A stretch of DNA of 64,000 nt from Paracyclopina nana (Eukaryota > Arthropoda > Copepoda > Cyclopoida > Cyclopettidae). Location of the stretch: contig JAGUCH010000003.1 in assembly GCA_019096065.1 (NCBI GenBank), forward strand, positions 8,866,001 to 8,930,000, read 5' to 3'. A model generated the notes under the pieces. It did no database searches. It worked only from the letters and a program-made list of their open reading frames with translations, and was not told the origin of the DNA. Positions 20,839 to 33,209 of this stretch are shown here, one piece after another (positions within the stretch are counted from its first letter, which is position 1; each line of letters starts with the position of its first letter). Position numbers and translations under genes: made by a program.

Positions 20839-22254
20839 TTACCAAAAGAGCTGCCGAACGTAATTGCAGAAAAAATAGAGTAAGGCGGATGACAGCAAGA
20901 AAAATACGTGCAAAAGCACGAACTTAAGGGGATCATGCTGCAGTCCCCGAGGCTCACGCAAAGATGGTACCGTCTTGCTTGCTGACGACGGTGCATACAT
21001 TGTGTGGGGGAAAATGCCCGTTTCATAGTATTCTTCTAGCATTTTGTCCTTTTCGGCGTATAGGTTGTACATCCAATGACGGAGAGCTTCTGGGTCTGGA
21101 GGGAGCTGTAAGAAATGCTGACAACATCTCAAGTTGACACTTAAACAATAACGCTGTTCTACTCACATCCTTGACGTCGAAATGTCTGTAATGCACGTGG
21201 GTTGTACAAGAAGGCCTGAAGCCAGCAATGATTTGGAACAAGTCCAAAGGCTTGCCTTCGGGGTAGGCAATGGTAACGTCGCAAATTTTGGTGATGGCTG
21301 ACGCATGAGCATCTACATGGTTAACGGAAGCGGAGCCATTAGTTGATTTTGCGGACGCTCCAGGTCCCAGTACGTCAAGGATCACTTCCAGTGCACCAGT
21401 CCTGGGTAGCGTGCAATACTCCAACATGGGAAGGTCATTCTTCTTGGCGAATCTGAAAACATCACATTACCTGCGCAAAGGAATCGAGCAATAATGAGAG
21501 TGATGGATACCTTTGACTGATGGGTTTTCGTTTCCTCAAGAATCCGCCCTCGGGAAAGAGGACCACGTACTTGCGCTTCTTGCGCACGAACACGTTGTGT
21601 AGGTGGCTCTTGAGGGCGACCAATGAGGAGTCACGGTTATCTTTGCCCTGTGGGAGTGAAAAAAGTACGCATTTTATTTGGAAAGCATATGCAAGCATCA
21701 GGGAGAAGGACTCACTGCAAGAATGAAAAAGTCATCATGCATCCAGGAGACACAGCCAAAGTTTGAGTATTTGAAAACGCGGTCCATGATCCACATGACT
21801 CGCTCGGCAAAATCGTTCCTGGCCGTGAAGAGCGTCATGCAGAGAGGCACGTCGGCCGTCGACTGATGGTTGGGCATGAACAAGATGTTCTCCTCCGTGA
21901 CGTTGTCCAAGCTGTCACCGGACTCGACCACGCTGTAGCCGGCGGTGTAGTTCCAGCAGGCCACGAAGTTCAACAGCCAGCCAAAGAAGGTGCTCTCGAT
22001 GGACCAATAGGTGTCTGGGCTGACGAAGAGGATGGGTGACAGCAAGGCCAGCCATGCAAAGTAGGCGGGGATCACGTAGGCATTGTTCAAGATCACCCAA
22101 GCCGCGCGGACCAGGTTTCGCACCCAGCGCAGCGAAACAAACCACCAAAGCGTCCTGCAACAACAAAGAAAAAACTAGACACTCTCATCTTGCCGGATTT
22201 GCTTTGCTACCAGTAGATCCCGGAAGGGTGCACCTCTTCATTCGAGTGCCTCAT
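20839..22254 (-). CDS. LPGAT1: acyl-CoA:lysophosphatidylglycerol acyltransferase
   Basis: Five exons: 22254-22211, 22154-21716, 21647-21511, 21452-21167 and 21105-20839, 390 residues (the human protein is about 370). The PlsC-type acyltransferase motifs are present: NHQSTADVP (the HX4D catalytic box), [41 protein letters not shown] (motif III), and [12 protein letters not shown] with VTIAYPEG further on. Hydrophobic segments at both ends fit an ER membrane enzyme that reacylates lysophospholipids. The small first exon is a prediction supported by phase. The gene is divergent from NAA30, with about 700 bp between starts. Confidence 0.92.
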
Positions 22255-22960
22255 CGTTCAAGTTTCTTGCACTTTCATCGTCAGCGTCTAACCACAATAA
22301 GCCAACCATTCATTAGAAAGCAACCTTGACTCACTCACTTCAGCGGCAGCTGCGAACATTAAGCCAGCTAGGGGACGGATCGCAAAATGAGTCCATCTCA
22401 CCTTCGTTTTGACCACCGAGCTGTAACGCTATTGCGAATTCTAAAAAATTAAAAGATTCGAGCTAGCATGGTTGATATTGAAAAGTCTTTAGCCTCTTGC
22501 CTGACTACAAGCAATATTTTAAGAAGTAGTCTATTTCTTCATTGCATTGGGGCAGCTTAAAATAACCGGCTCACTACGCAGCTTTTCTTTTCATGACGAA
22601 TCGACCGTGAGCCCCAAGATTTTGGGCACATTCCAAATCGTCAAAATATTGCCGCATAGAGACAATAACGACCACAGCGACACTGAAAATTTTTGTCGAC
22701 ATATTTTTCGTGAGGCTGCTTTCATGAAACGGCTGATTTGCCACGATCTAATCGGCGAAAAAAGGCGAAAAGACCTTAGTTGTAGTTGACTCGCTACCTA
22801 ATTGTTCTTTTGATGCCCTCCAGTGCCATCTGTTTTGAGTAACGCCCCCGTCTCAGTCTCATCAACAACAAGAAAATATGCAGGATTTTTCGGGGTGAAA
22901 TTATTGTGTCGCACCAGAATGAGTGCGTGTTCCTCCTCGAGTTAGGCTGATGGCCTCAGC
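22255..22960. promoter_or_regulatory. shared upstream region of LPGAT1 and NAA30
   Basis: A 706-bp gap between two divergent starts. It presumably holds both promoters and the 5' UTRs. I see no strong TATA box and no other gene. Confidence 0.4.
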
Positions 22961-23696
22961 ATGAAGAAAAAAAAGTGTGTCTCGAATGGGCACACCGAGG
23001 AAGTGGAGAAAGTTGTGAACGGTGTGATCAGTGATGACAATAATTATTCGTGCGGCAAAGCTGACGATGCTAGTTTGACTCGTCAATTGAGTGATTTGAC
23101 TCTCGTCTCGGAGAGCGACCCTCGTGTTGTGGAGTATTCAGTGTACAAAAATGAGCTGCAAATGCCCGACATTATGCGGCTGATCCAGAAGGACTTGTCC
23201 GAGCCCTACTCCATCTACACGTACAGATACTTCATACACAACTGGCCGCATTTGTGCTTTATGGTTAACACAACGATGGGAGAAAAGAAGGACGGAAATA
23301 TCCACGTTTTCTTCTGCTTTCAGGCTCGGGTGAGTGGGGAATGTGTAGGTGCTATTGTCTGCAAGCTGGACTATCACAAGAAGCTGGTGAAGCGGGGCTA
23401 CATCGCCATGCTGGCAGTCGATTCTGGTCATAGGAAGCGCAAAATCGGGTCTACGTTGGTGAAACGTGCCATAGAAGCAATGATAGCTGAGGAAGCCGAA
23501 GAGGTGCGTAGCATTGGGATGTGTACTCTTAACTTATAGGCGCTACAATTCCTTCTAGGTGGTGCTCGAGACTGAAATTACCAACAAACCAGCGCTGAGG
23601 CTGTACGAAAATCTGGGTTTTGTGCGTGACAAAAGACTTTTTCGATACTATTTAAACGGCGTTGATGCACTGAGGCTTAAATTATGGCTCAGGTGA
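22961..23696 (+). CDS. NAA30: N-alpha-acetyltransferase 30, NatC catalytic subunit
   Basis: Three exons: 22961-23263, 23324-23503 and 23559-23696. After a short divergent N-terminus the protein is nearly collinear with animal NAA30: [47 protein letters not shown], then [20 protein letters not shown] (acetyl-CoA loop), [20 protein letters not shown] and the end [20 protein letters not shown]. It is a GNAT enzyme that acetylates N-terminal methionine before hydrophobic residues, with NAA35 and NAA38, on the ribosome. The usual RRxGIG acetyl-CoA loop is RKRKIG here. The stop is 36 bp from the PTGR1 stop, and AATAAA lies at about 23712. Confidence 0.95.
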
Positions 23697-23732
23697 TGTC
23701 ACTAACTTGGGAATAAACCATTGCCGTGTTTA

Positions 23733-24909
<1,177 letters not shown>

Positions 24910-26935
24910 GAAGATATGGAGATGGGCGTACAAATGCAATCAAATTAACAATAGCGCTATCTATTTATCTTCAGCAATCACTCTCCACTGTCAGAAAAAA
25001 ACCCACTAGTTTTATCCAAAATAGCCGCTGTTCCTTATAGGCTTCATTCGTCGGACCGGGGGGCGCTGAAAAGTTTTCTCTGACCCTGCTAAGCACACAG
25101 CATTGTCCTCAAGCATACTTGTTAGACACCCACAATGTTCAGATTGAACGGTCCACGCAACCCTTTTTCCCCTCGCCGTTAGCCCCTATTTGCCGATGTC
25201 CCTCCTGCCCCTTTCCTTTTTGCCTTTTGGACGTTTGACCCTTTCCCATTTGCCCCTCACATTGACTTGAAAGCTTATGTTCTTAGGGTAGTAAATTAAA
25301 AATCCTGACCTATGGCTTCCCATAACATAGAATTTTCTAAAACGCCTAGCACTTACAGTTTATTACTTTTGAGATTATCAATAGCAATGACCCCCACTGT
25401 ATAAAAAGATCAAACTTTTTTACTTCATAAGTAAGCCCGTAAAATGCACTTACAAAGAGATATTTGCTACCAAACTTATAATGCAAAAGTTATAAAGTTG
25501 GGTACGTAGTAAAGCATGGCTTTTAGCATGGCTATATCTCCGTTTCTGTTCATCCTAGCGATTTTACTATGAACTAACCTTGGGTCACACGCTTTCACAA
25601 AATATATAATTTTTGGGTGTTGTAAATAGTTTGGGTTAGGTCCTTTGCCAAGTCAATGTGCCCTTTAAATGTTTGTCGCATGGGACATTTACCCCTAAGA
25701 ATGTCTGCTCCTATACCATTTGCCCCGGCCTTTGGACGTTTGCCTCTACGGTCGCTAAATAAAGTCCGTTTGAGAATGATTACGAAAATAGGTCTCCCAT
25801 TTTCCTCCCTCAAATCCAATTTTTATGAGCTTTTGGCACATTCAAAATTAGGTCCGCACAAAATAAAGCCTTTTTCAAATTAAGGCTTCTATAAGGATTT
25901 TGTTTTTAGGTGCATGCACGCAGGAACAAATAAGCAAGCTTGCACATTTTCAGAATAGAGGCAAATGACCAAAGGGGGGGAAATGGCCAGAGGCAAACCC
26001 CCACCAAAATAAATCGTGCCTTTCTGAAACTTGATCTCCAAAGGAAACTCCTTGTTTTTGGCTTGGAAGTTATTTCAGATTTATGTCAAGAAACTATAGA
26101 CAAAAAGTAGCTAGTCTTGACTGAATGCTAATATTTCAATTAAGTGACGTCACCATGTGCTTGACAGCTCCAGTTTAGCCTTTAGAGATCAATTAGCAGA
26201 TTTTTTTAAATATTTTGGAGCTGTAATGCACTTTTTTCTTACTGATTGTTGTTTTCCACAAGTGCTCAGGAGAAGCTACTGTTTTGACAGGAAATCTAAC
26301 GTTGACATCGACTTATTTATTGGAAGAAGTTTTCAAAACCAAGGTGTATAACAACATATTAAAGCTAAATGTCTTGAATCCTAAGAATATTACTCTTAAG
26401 CAACACTTATTCGCAAAATATGTAACATTTTCATGATATGGAACGTCAAGACTCATTAGTGTGTAACAAGCAATGATAACGCTATCGTATTCTCCAGGGG
26501 CTTCTTCTCAGTCAATTCGTCCAATTTTAATTTTGATTTAATTTTGGATTTGCCATTTCAATTTTCGAAATTTTGACCAACTGCAATTTGGCGAACAATT
26601 ATATAATATAATTATATTAATTTTAGGCTATAACATTTACTACTTGTACTTAACTTACCAAGTCAATGTCAAGTAGTCACAAGTCGTGAAGGTTGACCTT
26701 GAAGGACCAGTTTTAATGTGCACTTCCGTTAACTTCTTACTACTTGACAGCTACTTGAAATGGCCTTTACAAGTCAATGTTTACATAGAACCCCTTTAGT
26801 GCATAACTGAGGCTGAGACTTAAAAACGCACTAACCTACTAATCTTCTCATTTGTTCAGTATTTAATTTAAGTGTTCAGCAGTACTTATTACTCAGTTAA
26901 GCTGTTTCCTGTAAACATTTCTCAGAAATCTATCG
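24910..26935. other. non-coding region with relics of a TTTGCCC-type repeat
   Basis: Mostly AT-rich. At 25140-25270, 25650-25760 and 25950-26005 there are decayed units such as TTTGCCTTTTGGACGTTTG and CAAATGACCAAAGG, which resemble the (GACTTTTGCCCTTGGG)n array in the WDR35 intron. No gene is seen. Confidence 0.5.
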
Positions 26936-26941
26936 GCGCCA

Positions 26942-27401
26942 TGCTGAAAGCAAAAGATAAAACGAGGGGAAAGACTAGTGTCTTAAGAAAGCCTGTGACT
27001 GGAAACCTGTCAGTAGTAGGAGAAGGGCTCGTATGTTGAAAAGAATCAACAATATACCTTGAGCGTTTTGAAACAGTCGGTTAGCACGGAGGTGCAAGTT
27101 CTCACAAACATCAACAACATTCGGACCCGTAGAAGGTAAAATCTTTAAATTCCAAGTTCTTATAGTGGAGTACTAACTTATTTATTCATCAATATGCAGT
27201 ACCGAAGGTCTTGCCTGAGCGCATCCAGAAGCTGCACGAGCAAGAGAATTAGCTCTTGGAATGTCGACGCAAGATCAGTGAAGCTCTCCAAAATGAGTTC
27301 AATTCCGACATTGAGAGTGATGGCTCCGATGTCGTCGTCGTGAAGCAGCATCTAGTTCTTCCACGTCGTCGGAGGGATCTCAAGTTGGCCCCAAGTTGAT
27401 C
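26942..27401 (+). pseudogene. possible gene relic with frame breaks
   Basis: An ATG at 26942 opens about 32 codons rich in Lys/Arg/Thr and then hits TGA, while another frame continues with coding-like content (YTLSVLKQSVSTEVQVLTNI) to a possible GTAAAA donor. After a TGCAG acceptor near 27199, one frame reads VLPERIQKLHEQEN, a TAG, then LLECRRKISEALQNEFNSDI and an acidic stretch. The stop and the shifts suggest a decayed gene, or small exons that I have joined wrongly. The family is not recognised. Confidence 0.3.
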
Positions 27402-28597
27402 TACCATACCATTCTTGCATTGAGTCAGTCGGACTAATAAGTCATCACTTTTTGAGACCATCCAAGATGAAGACCACCATTCCTTATGTACATAGACCAA
27501 TATTAATGATAACTCCACATAGATTTCACATTTATTGAGATGAAAAGCAAATTTTTAATGTGATACTGCAATACAATTAATGATTTTGGCACCAATTTGC
27601 AGCCATTTTCCAATATCTCTACCATAGGACATCTCCTCGTCAGCGGCTTGGTTTCAAAAGCAGAATTTAGTCAACTTGATTTTTCGCCAGTTTCTTGGAA
27701 GGAGCTTGAAAGAATCATAAGAGCCGCCCATTAGTCCATTCCAGTCATTCGTGAACTGAAAAATGTAAATATTAGATGAAATTAAAAAAACACTAATTGT
27801 TATTGACTTTTCAAGTACTAAAAATCTTATTTGCTCGAGTCAAGAATTCTTAAATTTATCGACTTGGATGGCAAATACATGTCGCAAAAAGCCGAGATCC
27901 TAATAGATATTCCTTTAGAGAATCTTGACTTGCTAGCGGCAAAACCGGACCGATTTTTGTTTGTGGGGACGTCGCGAAATTATCCTTAACAATTTTAAAA
28001 ATGGCGCGGGCATGGGACCGAAAACTCAGTTGCAACGTTGTTTACTTTGACCTAAGATAGGTCATTCTAATCTGGCTAATAATACGTTCACTTATCTTCA
28101 GAGCAACTAAGAAATAAAAAATAAATGTTGAGTGCAGCATACGTACCTGCTTGCATATTGACTTCAAATACGCTTACGAGACAAAGAAAAAAAAACACAG
28201 AGGCTGAAATTCAACCCTGCTGAATTAGTGCTGATATATACATGGGCGGCCATTCGAGCCACATTCTTGCGAAGGCCGAAGGGGAACAAAAGTCGGTTTT
28301 CTCTTTCGTTTATAATTATCCAGTTATGTGTCTGTGATCGTGGGATAGTTTATCGGTTCTTATTTACTGACGCAACGAGGCAATGGAAAAAAAGATTTGA
28401 GCCAGACAAGGCGAAGAAATAAAAGATGAACGGAAAAATGGCATTGCTCCCTATGTTAGAAGCAGTGCGCATGCAAGGCAGGCAGGTATAGTTTTCAGTT
28501 GCGTTGAAGGTGCACAACAGTGTCGTCCTGTGACGCTTATATCCGAAGACGAGCAGAAGATTGCATTACATCGATACATTTCGACATTTCTTCCACG
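27402..28597. other. intergenic, upstream region of the TMEM179-like gene
   Basis: AT-rich and without a supported gene. An arthropod-type initiator TCAGTT occurs at 28495-28500, about 100 bp before the TMEM179-like start. Confidence 0.4.
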
Positions 28598-30423
28598 ATG
28601 CCCCGTCGCAAGGGCATGAAGCTGGACCAGGCGTTGAAGCTGTACATCGCCTCGTACTGCTGCTGCTTCCTGCTCACGTGGCTCGTCTCGGTGCCCATGC
28701 TGATTCACGTGACGCCCCAGAGCGAATGCCTCCTCTTCGTGACGCCCTACGTCAAATACGGGCCCGCCGCAGGTGAGAGCTAGGAGGCGCCCCAAAAATA
28801 ATAGGCAGAATGAGGCTGACTCTGCGTGATCGTTTCAGCGTGCAACTTCGTGGGCTTCGCGCCTCTCTTGGTGGCCGCAGCCACCCTCGTCCTTACGGTG
28901 CTCCACATCATCCAGCTGAGGTCGCTCAAGGCCTTTTTGCGGAAACCGGGCCCCCACAGCTCGGACTACCACCACAGGCCCACGCACATCTTCTGGCGCA
29001 TGGTCGTCTTCCACGGCCTCGTCACGCTCGTCGTCCTCATCATCGCGGCCATCGTGACCGCCGGCTACGTGACGACCTGCGAAAACCTCTACCAGGACGT
29101 GAGGTAGGATCATGCACGTTTCGTCCTGCACATGTACATATCATTTTGCGTGATCAGGAACACGGTGCGAAAGCGAGTGGAAGTGGCCAGCTACGGCGGG
29201 GGCGAAGCCGTGCAGCAGAACTACGACGTCTTCGCGGACGACAGGAGCATCAACAGGTGATCCGTCGTCGCGCCTATGCCTCCCATCAAGAAGGCCCGCA
29301 TAATTACTTTTGACCCGCCCATTATAGGTACACCAACGACTACCGGGACTCGTGGGGGAGGAACTCGTTCGAGTACGGCATCACCTGCCGCAACATTCTC
29401 ACGGACCCCGAGGTGCACTCGCAGCTGAAGCAGAACCACGCGGAGAACCCCTACTACAAGCAGTATTATTCCAAAGCCCCGGCCTTCACGATCCTCATGC
29501 AATGCTCATTTCAGCTACTACGGCTTCTGGTACAAGAGCGACATCGCCGACGTGGGCAACATCCGCTACTACACCTACAGGAACAACATGATCGTCGAGC
29601 TGGCCATGGCCGGCTCGTGGCTGTCGTTCGCCATCTGGCTGGCCATACTGATCCTCATGATCAAGGAGCGCCACCACATCAAGGCCCATCTCACCGACGA
29701 GTCCATGTGGGGGTCGGAGTTTGGCGGCGGTTCGCGGAGAAGCGGATCGCGCATGTCCAACCAGAGCTTCGACAAGTGAATATGTTTACTTTTCCCGGCT
29801 CATTCCCTTAAGCTCGGCTCGTTTTCAGGCGCAGCCAGTACTCGAACCAAAGCGGGAGCCGCTACAGCCGCTCCAACAGGCCGCAAGCGCAAGTCAACTA
29901 CATTCCCTCCGTGGATCAGATGCCCGCGGCCACGTCGATGCCCCTCGCCACCTCCAACGCCACCCAGAACACGCTCCTCAGTTACTTTCAGCCCGAGGAG
30001 GACGGCATCGTGGACGTGGACGCCGCCATCAACGGCGAGATCGACTTCGCCCTGCAGAGCCCGCACGAAAACCACGGGTTCGACAACGACCCCTCCTACC
30101 TGGACACCTCGTTCGAGAGCACCGGCTTTCCCGCCGGCCTCGACAATCACGACGGCATGGAGAACGACCCCATCCCCTTGGGCGACGAGGTGTCGATGGG
30201 CGTGATCTCGCGCGAGTCCGACAACCTGTCCTTTCCCTCGCAGTCCCCGATGCCCATGCCGGACCCCAACCGCGTTCAGGGCCGCCGCGGAGGCCGACGC
30301 AGCGTCTCGAGGACCAGCTACAACGGATTTCCGCTTCCGCCCACGTCGCCCTCGTCCGCGGAAGAACCGTACCCGACACCCACGGGTTATCGGACGCGCT
30401 TGGCAAACCAGTCCCGCATTTAG
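28598..30423 (+). CDS. four-pass membrane protein, TMEM179-like
   Basis: Six exons in phase: 28598-28772, 28839-29103, 29158-29256, 29328-29462, 29515-29775 and 29829-30423, 509 residues; the fourth intron is only 52 bp. There are four predicted membrane helices, near residues 15-36, 60-84, 113-137 and 253-275, with TM1 followed by a SECLLF motif and TM2 opened by AACNFVGF. The layout and these motifs resemble TMEM179 (CLLF, then PPAACRF). It differs by a longer loop before TM4 (SFEYGITCRNIL) and a cytoplasmic tail of over 200 residues rich in Ser, Asp and Arg. A role is not known; tail length suggests protein binding. AATAAA lies just after the stop (about 30483). Confidence 0.75.
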
Positions 30424-30548
30424 ATCCACGCGTTTTTGCGCGTAGCAATCTTCGTTGGAGTGAAAAATTAAAATATTTGAAAATAAAATATTTGCGCTTG
30501 AGGCCATTTCTCAAAAATGGACGTAGAAACAGGCTTTTATGCCACTAA

Positions 30549-30722
30549 TTACGACGAATTGAATGGACAACCTATGAAATCATGGGCCGTGTCTGCAGCC
30601 TTGATCAGCCGGTACTTGTCCAATTCCTGTTCGTCGACAAGGAAAATCGGACGTAAGTGAACGGGACATGATTCATGAATTCTCGCAACAATTTTATCCA
30701 GCTCTCGCTGAACCTCGGCCAT
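30549..30722 (-). CDS. short ORF, 57 aa, family not recognised
   Basis: ATG 30722 has a good context (GACAATGG). The protein starts MAEVQRELDKIVARIHESCP, is charged and helical, and ends GCPFNSS. It may be a small single-exon protein or a first exon. It converges on the TMEM179-like gene. Confidence 0.35.
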   Translation of the reverse strand: MAEVQRELDKIVARIHESCPVHLRPIFLVDEQELDKYRLIKAADTAHDFIGCPFNSS

Positions 30723-31099
30723 TGTCAATAGAAAAACACAGCAGCTAAGATGGCGCTCTAGCCACCCGCACGTTCTGAGAGAAGTGCAAAAGCAAACTAT
30801 CAAATCGAGCGGAGCGGCCCGAGCTGGAGGCGTGGCGGAATAGAAGGCGAGAATTGTCGGGCCAGCAGCCGCTATGGCGAGCGGCGTGGAAGCAAACAAA
30901 GATGACGACGGCCTCCTCCCGCGGCCCAACGCGTCCGCTTTCCAAGGTAGGCGAGTGGAGGTCGCGGCTGCTGACCGCATCAGCATTCGCTCTGTCAATG
31001 GGGGGACAATGAGAGGATGTTCGGGAAGGACGGGCCAAGAAAATCGATTTAATGTAGGCCACCGAACGGGCTTAAAAAGCCGAGGACTTTAAAAAGATG

Positions 31100-33200
31100 C
31101 ACGGTTTCTCTCGCGTAGAATGCAGCAGGCCTCGAAAACGACGACAGAAAGGGCCGATCGCAAATCGCTTGAAAGGCAATTTCTTAAGAAATACTCATCT
31201 CGACCCATGATAGTGGCAACATTTGCCTCGCGATCCAACGCCTAGGGTGGATGCGCGAAAATAGCTTAGTGGTATTCGCCTCGTAATCCGCAATTTTTGC
31301 CACTTCTTTGTGCAAAAAGTGAAGAGTTGGTGGCGTGGCGGCGATGCATGCGATCCAGCAGGTTTTTTTCATTCCTGCTCGTTTTTTGGCCTGTGCACAT
31401 TTGGGCCAATGGGAGGGCGAGAAACTGCACTAGCGAAGTCGGAGTGGAGCGAAAGCTATTGCACACACGCTCGCAATTTTGAAAACCTAGACACGTGCAC
31501 TGCACGCCGCGCGCGGCCCCGCTTCGCGGCGACCGGCGGCGACCTCCAGCGCCCGCCCAACCCACCGCCGGCTGGGTTTTGCAAGCTTTTTTGCAAGCTG
31601 CCGTGGCAAAGGGGGGCGCGGGCGCTCGAGTGCGCACGCGCGCTTGCACATGGCAACAATCAGCCAAGTCAGGCTGGCCCGGGAATGCACTTTAAACACC
31701 CCGGGGAGGAGGGACCGGCGAAGCCCTCGCCCCGCCCTTCCTCTCCCGCCCCCTCGGTGGCGTGGCTGGCGCCTGGAGGGCGAGGGCTTTGTCGGCCGCT
31801 GGCCCCGGCGTGAACGTTTGGCCTCTTTTTCGCTACGTCAGCCTCGTGCATGGAATTGGCGACGGCGTGCGCGCGGTCACGGCGGTTCCTTCGTTTTTTG
31901 GCGTTTGCGCTAGCAAGACATACGACTACAGTCCCGCTGTTAAAGTCGCGAGGTGGCCACCCTCATCATCATCATCATCATCATCATCCCCGTGGGGTAA
32001 GTGACAACAGTGCATCGAAGCAACTGCGGCGATGGAAAGCCTCCGCCAACTTAAGCCGCTTTCATTTTTGGCCTTTTCCAAAAAATGCACGCGTACATTT
32101 TGCATTTTGGCAGCACCGAAAAGCAAATGCATCGTTCCGCAAGGCCTTTTCGCGCGGCAACAACATCGATTGCATCGTGGCCGCAATTATTTTCGCGAAA
32201 ACGGAGCGCGGATGCGCGCGCCAAACGTACTGCAAAAACAGCTTCTAAAAACGCTCGCCGTCCCTTTAAACGGCACAAACGCCGTTGCATGCCAACTCAG
32301 TTTTTCCGCGAATGTGGGCCTTAATTGCAAAAAAATGCTTGCTTGCTTTCTCGCTGGCCTTTAAAAAGTTGGCGCTAAGAATAAGATCCGGGGCGCGAAA
32401 ACAAAGAAATCGATACTCGGCGAATTCCCCGCAAAGCCAAGACCGGAATTTCTCGAGGAGGCGAAAAAATGACCTTGGGCGAATGCATGCCATATGCCAG
32501 CTGGCTTTCTCAAACTTTCCGCCAACGTAAAGTGCACTTGTGCATCCACGGGAGAGTGCGGCTCCAACCTAAAAAAGGAGGAAAAAAAGCGTGATTGATT
32601 CAACGCGAGGCTCGACGTCGGGAAAAGCTTTTTCAATAAAGCTTATCATGCATCGGCCATTGCGCGTGGGTGCGGTGCTTCGACGAAACCGTGATCATGC
32701 GAGCCAGACGGATAATCAGCCATTGCTTGGCCCTCCTTTTGAATGCCACCTTGATTCCCATTAGATTGGCAGCGACAACGCGCGGTGCGTGCGCAGAACT
32801 CCGCCAGCTCTTTATTGTCTGGCCAGAATGCAAAATTCCGCCTGGTAACAGGACTCGCCGAGCATGCAGAAACGCGCCTTTGTCGCGCAAACGCGGCTGG
32901 ATCGCATCCAAGGATGGGAAAGAAAGGGCCGAAAACGCTGGCAAAATTCTCCCTCATATCGTCTCAACGTGACGAGATCGGCAGACAGACAGCCGCAGAA
33001 ATGGTTAAATGCATCGCGTCTGAAAAACACGGCAATATGTGCGACCGATGAACTAGGCCGAGTTCGATTTGCATGTCGGCCAAATTGCACTGAAATTACG
33101 GCTCGGTGAACCTTTGAAATTTTGCTGCATTGGACTTCTATTCTTTCGCATTCACAGCGCAAAAAGGAGAGCTAGGGATGCGTTGGCTGCCCAACAAACT
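31100..33200. other. CpG/GC-rich tract without a supported gene
   Basis: The stretch has many CG and GCGC steps and overlapping open frames on both strands, as expected from composition alone. It includes a (CAT)n microsatellite near 31964-31988. None of the frames shows a domain or codon pattern. It could be a CpG-rich regulatory region or an unusual compositional block. Confidence 0.5.
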
Positions 33201-33209
33201 GGCTGGTTT

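Noticed and set aside
22036-22329. 97-codon plus-strand frame over the LPGAT1 5' end
   Set aside because: It is antisense to the conserved LPGAT1 exon and has no independent support.
28810-30548. Arg-rich alternative frames over the TMEM179-like exons
   Set aside because: They are GC-rich shadow frames of well-supported exons with correct splice phases.
31266-33162. Many overlapping frames of 60-170 codons on both strands
   Set aside because: The CpG/GC-rich composition has few stop codons; no frame shows motifs or splice structure.
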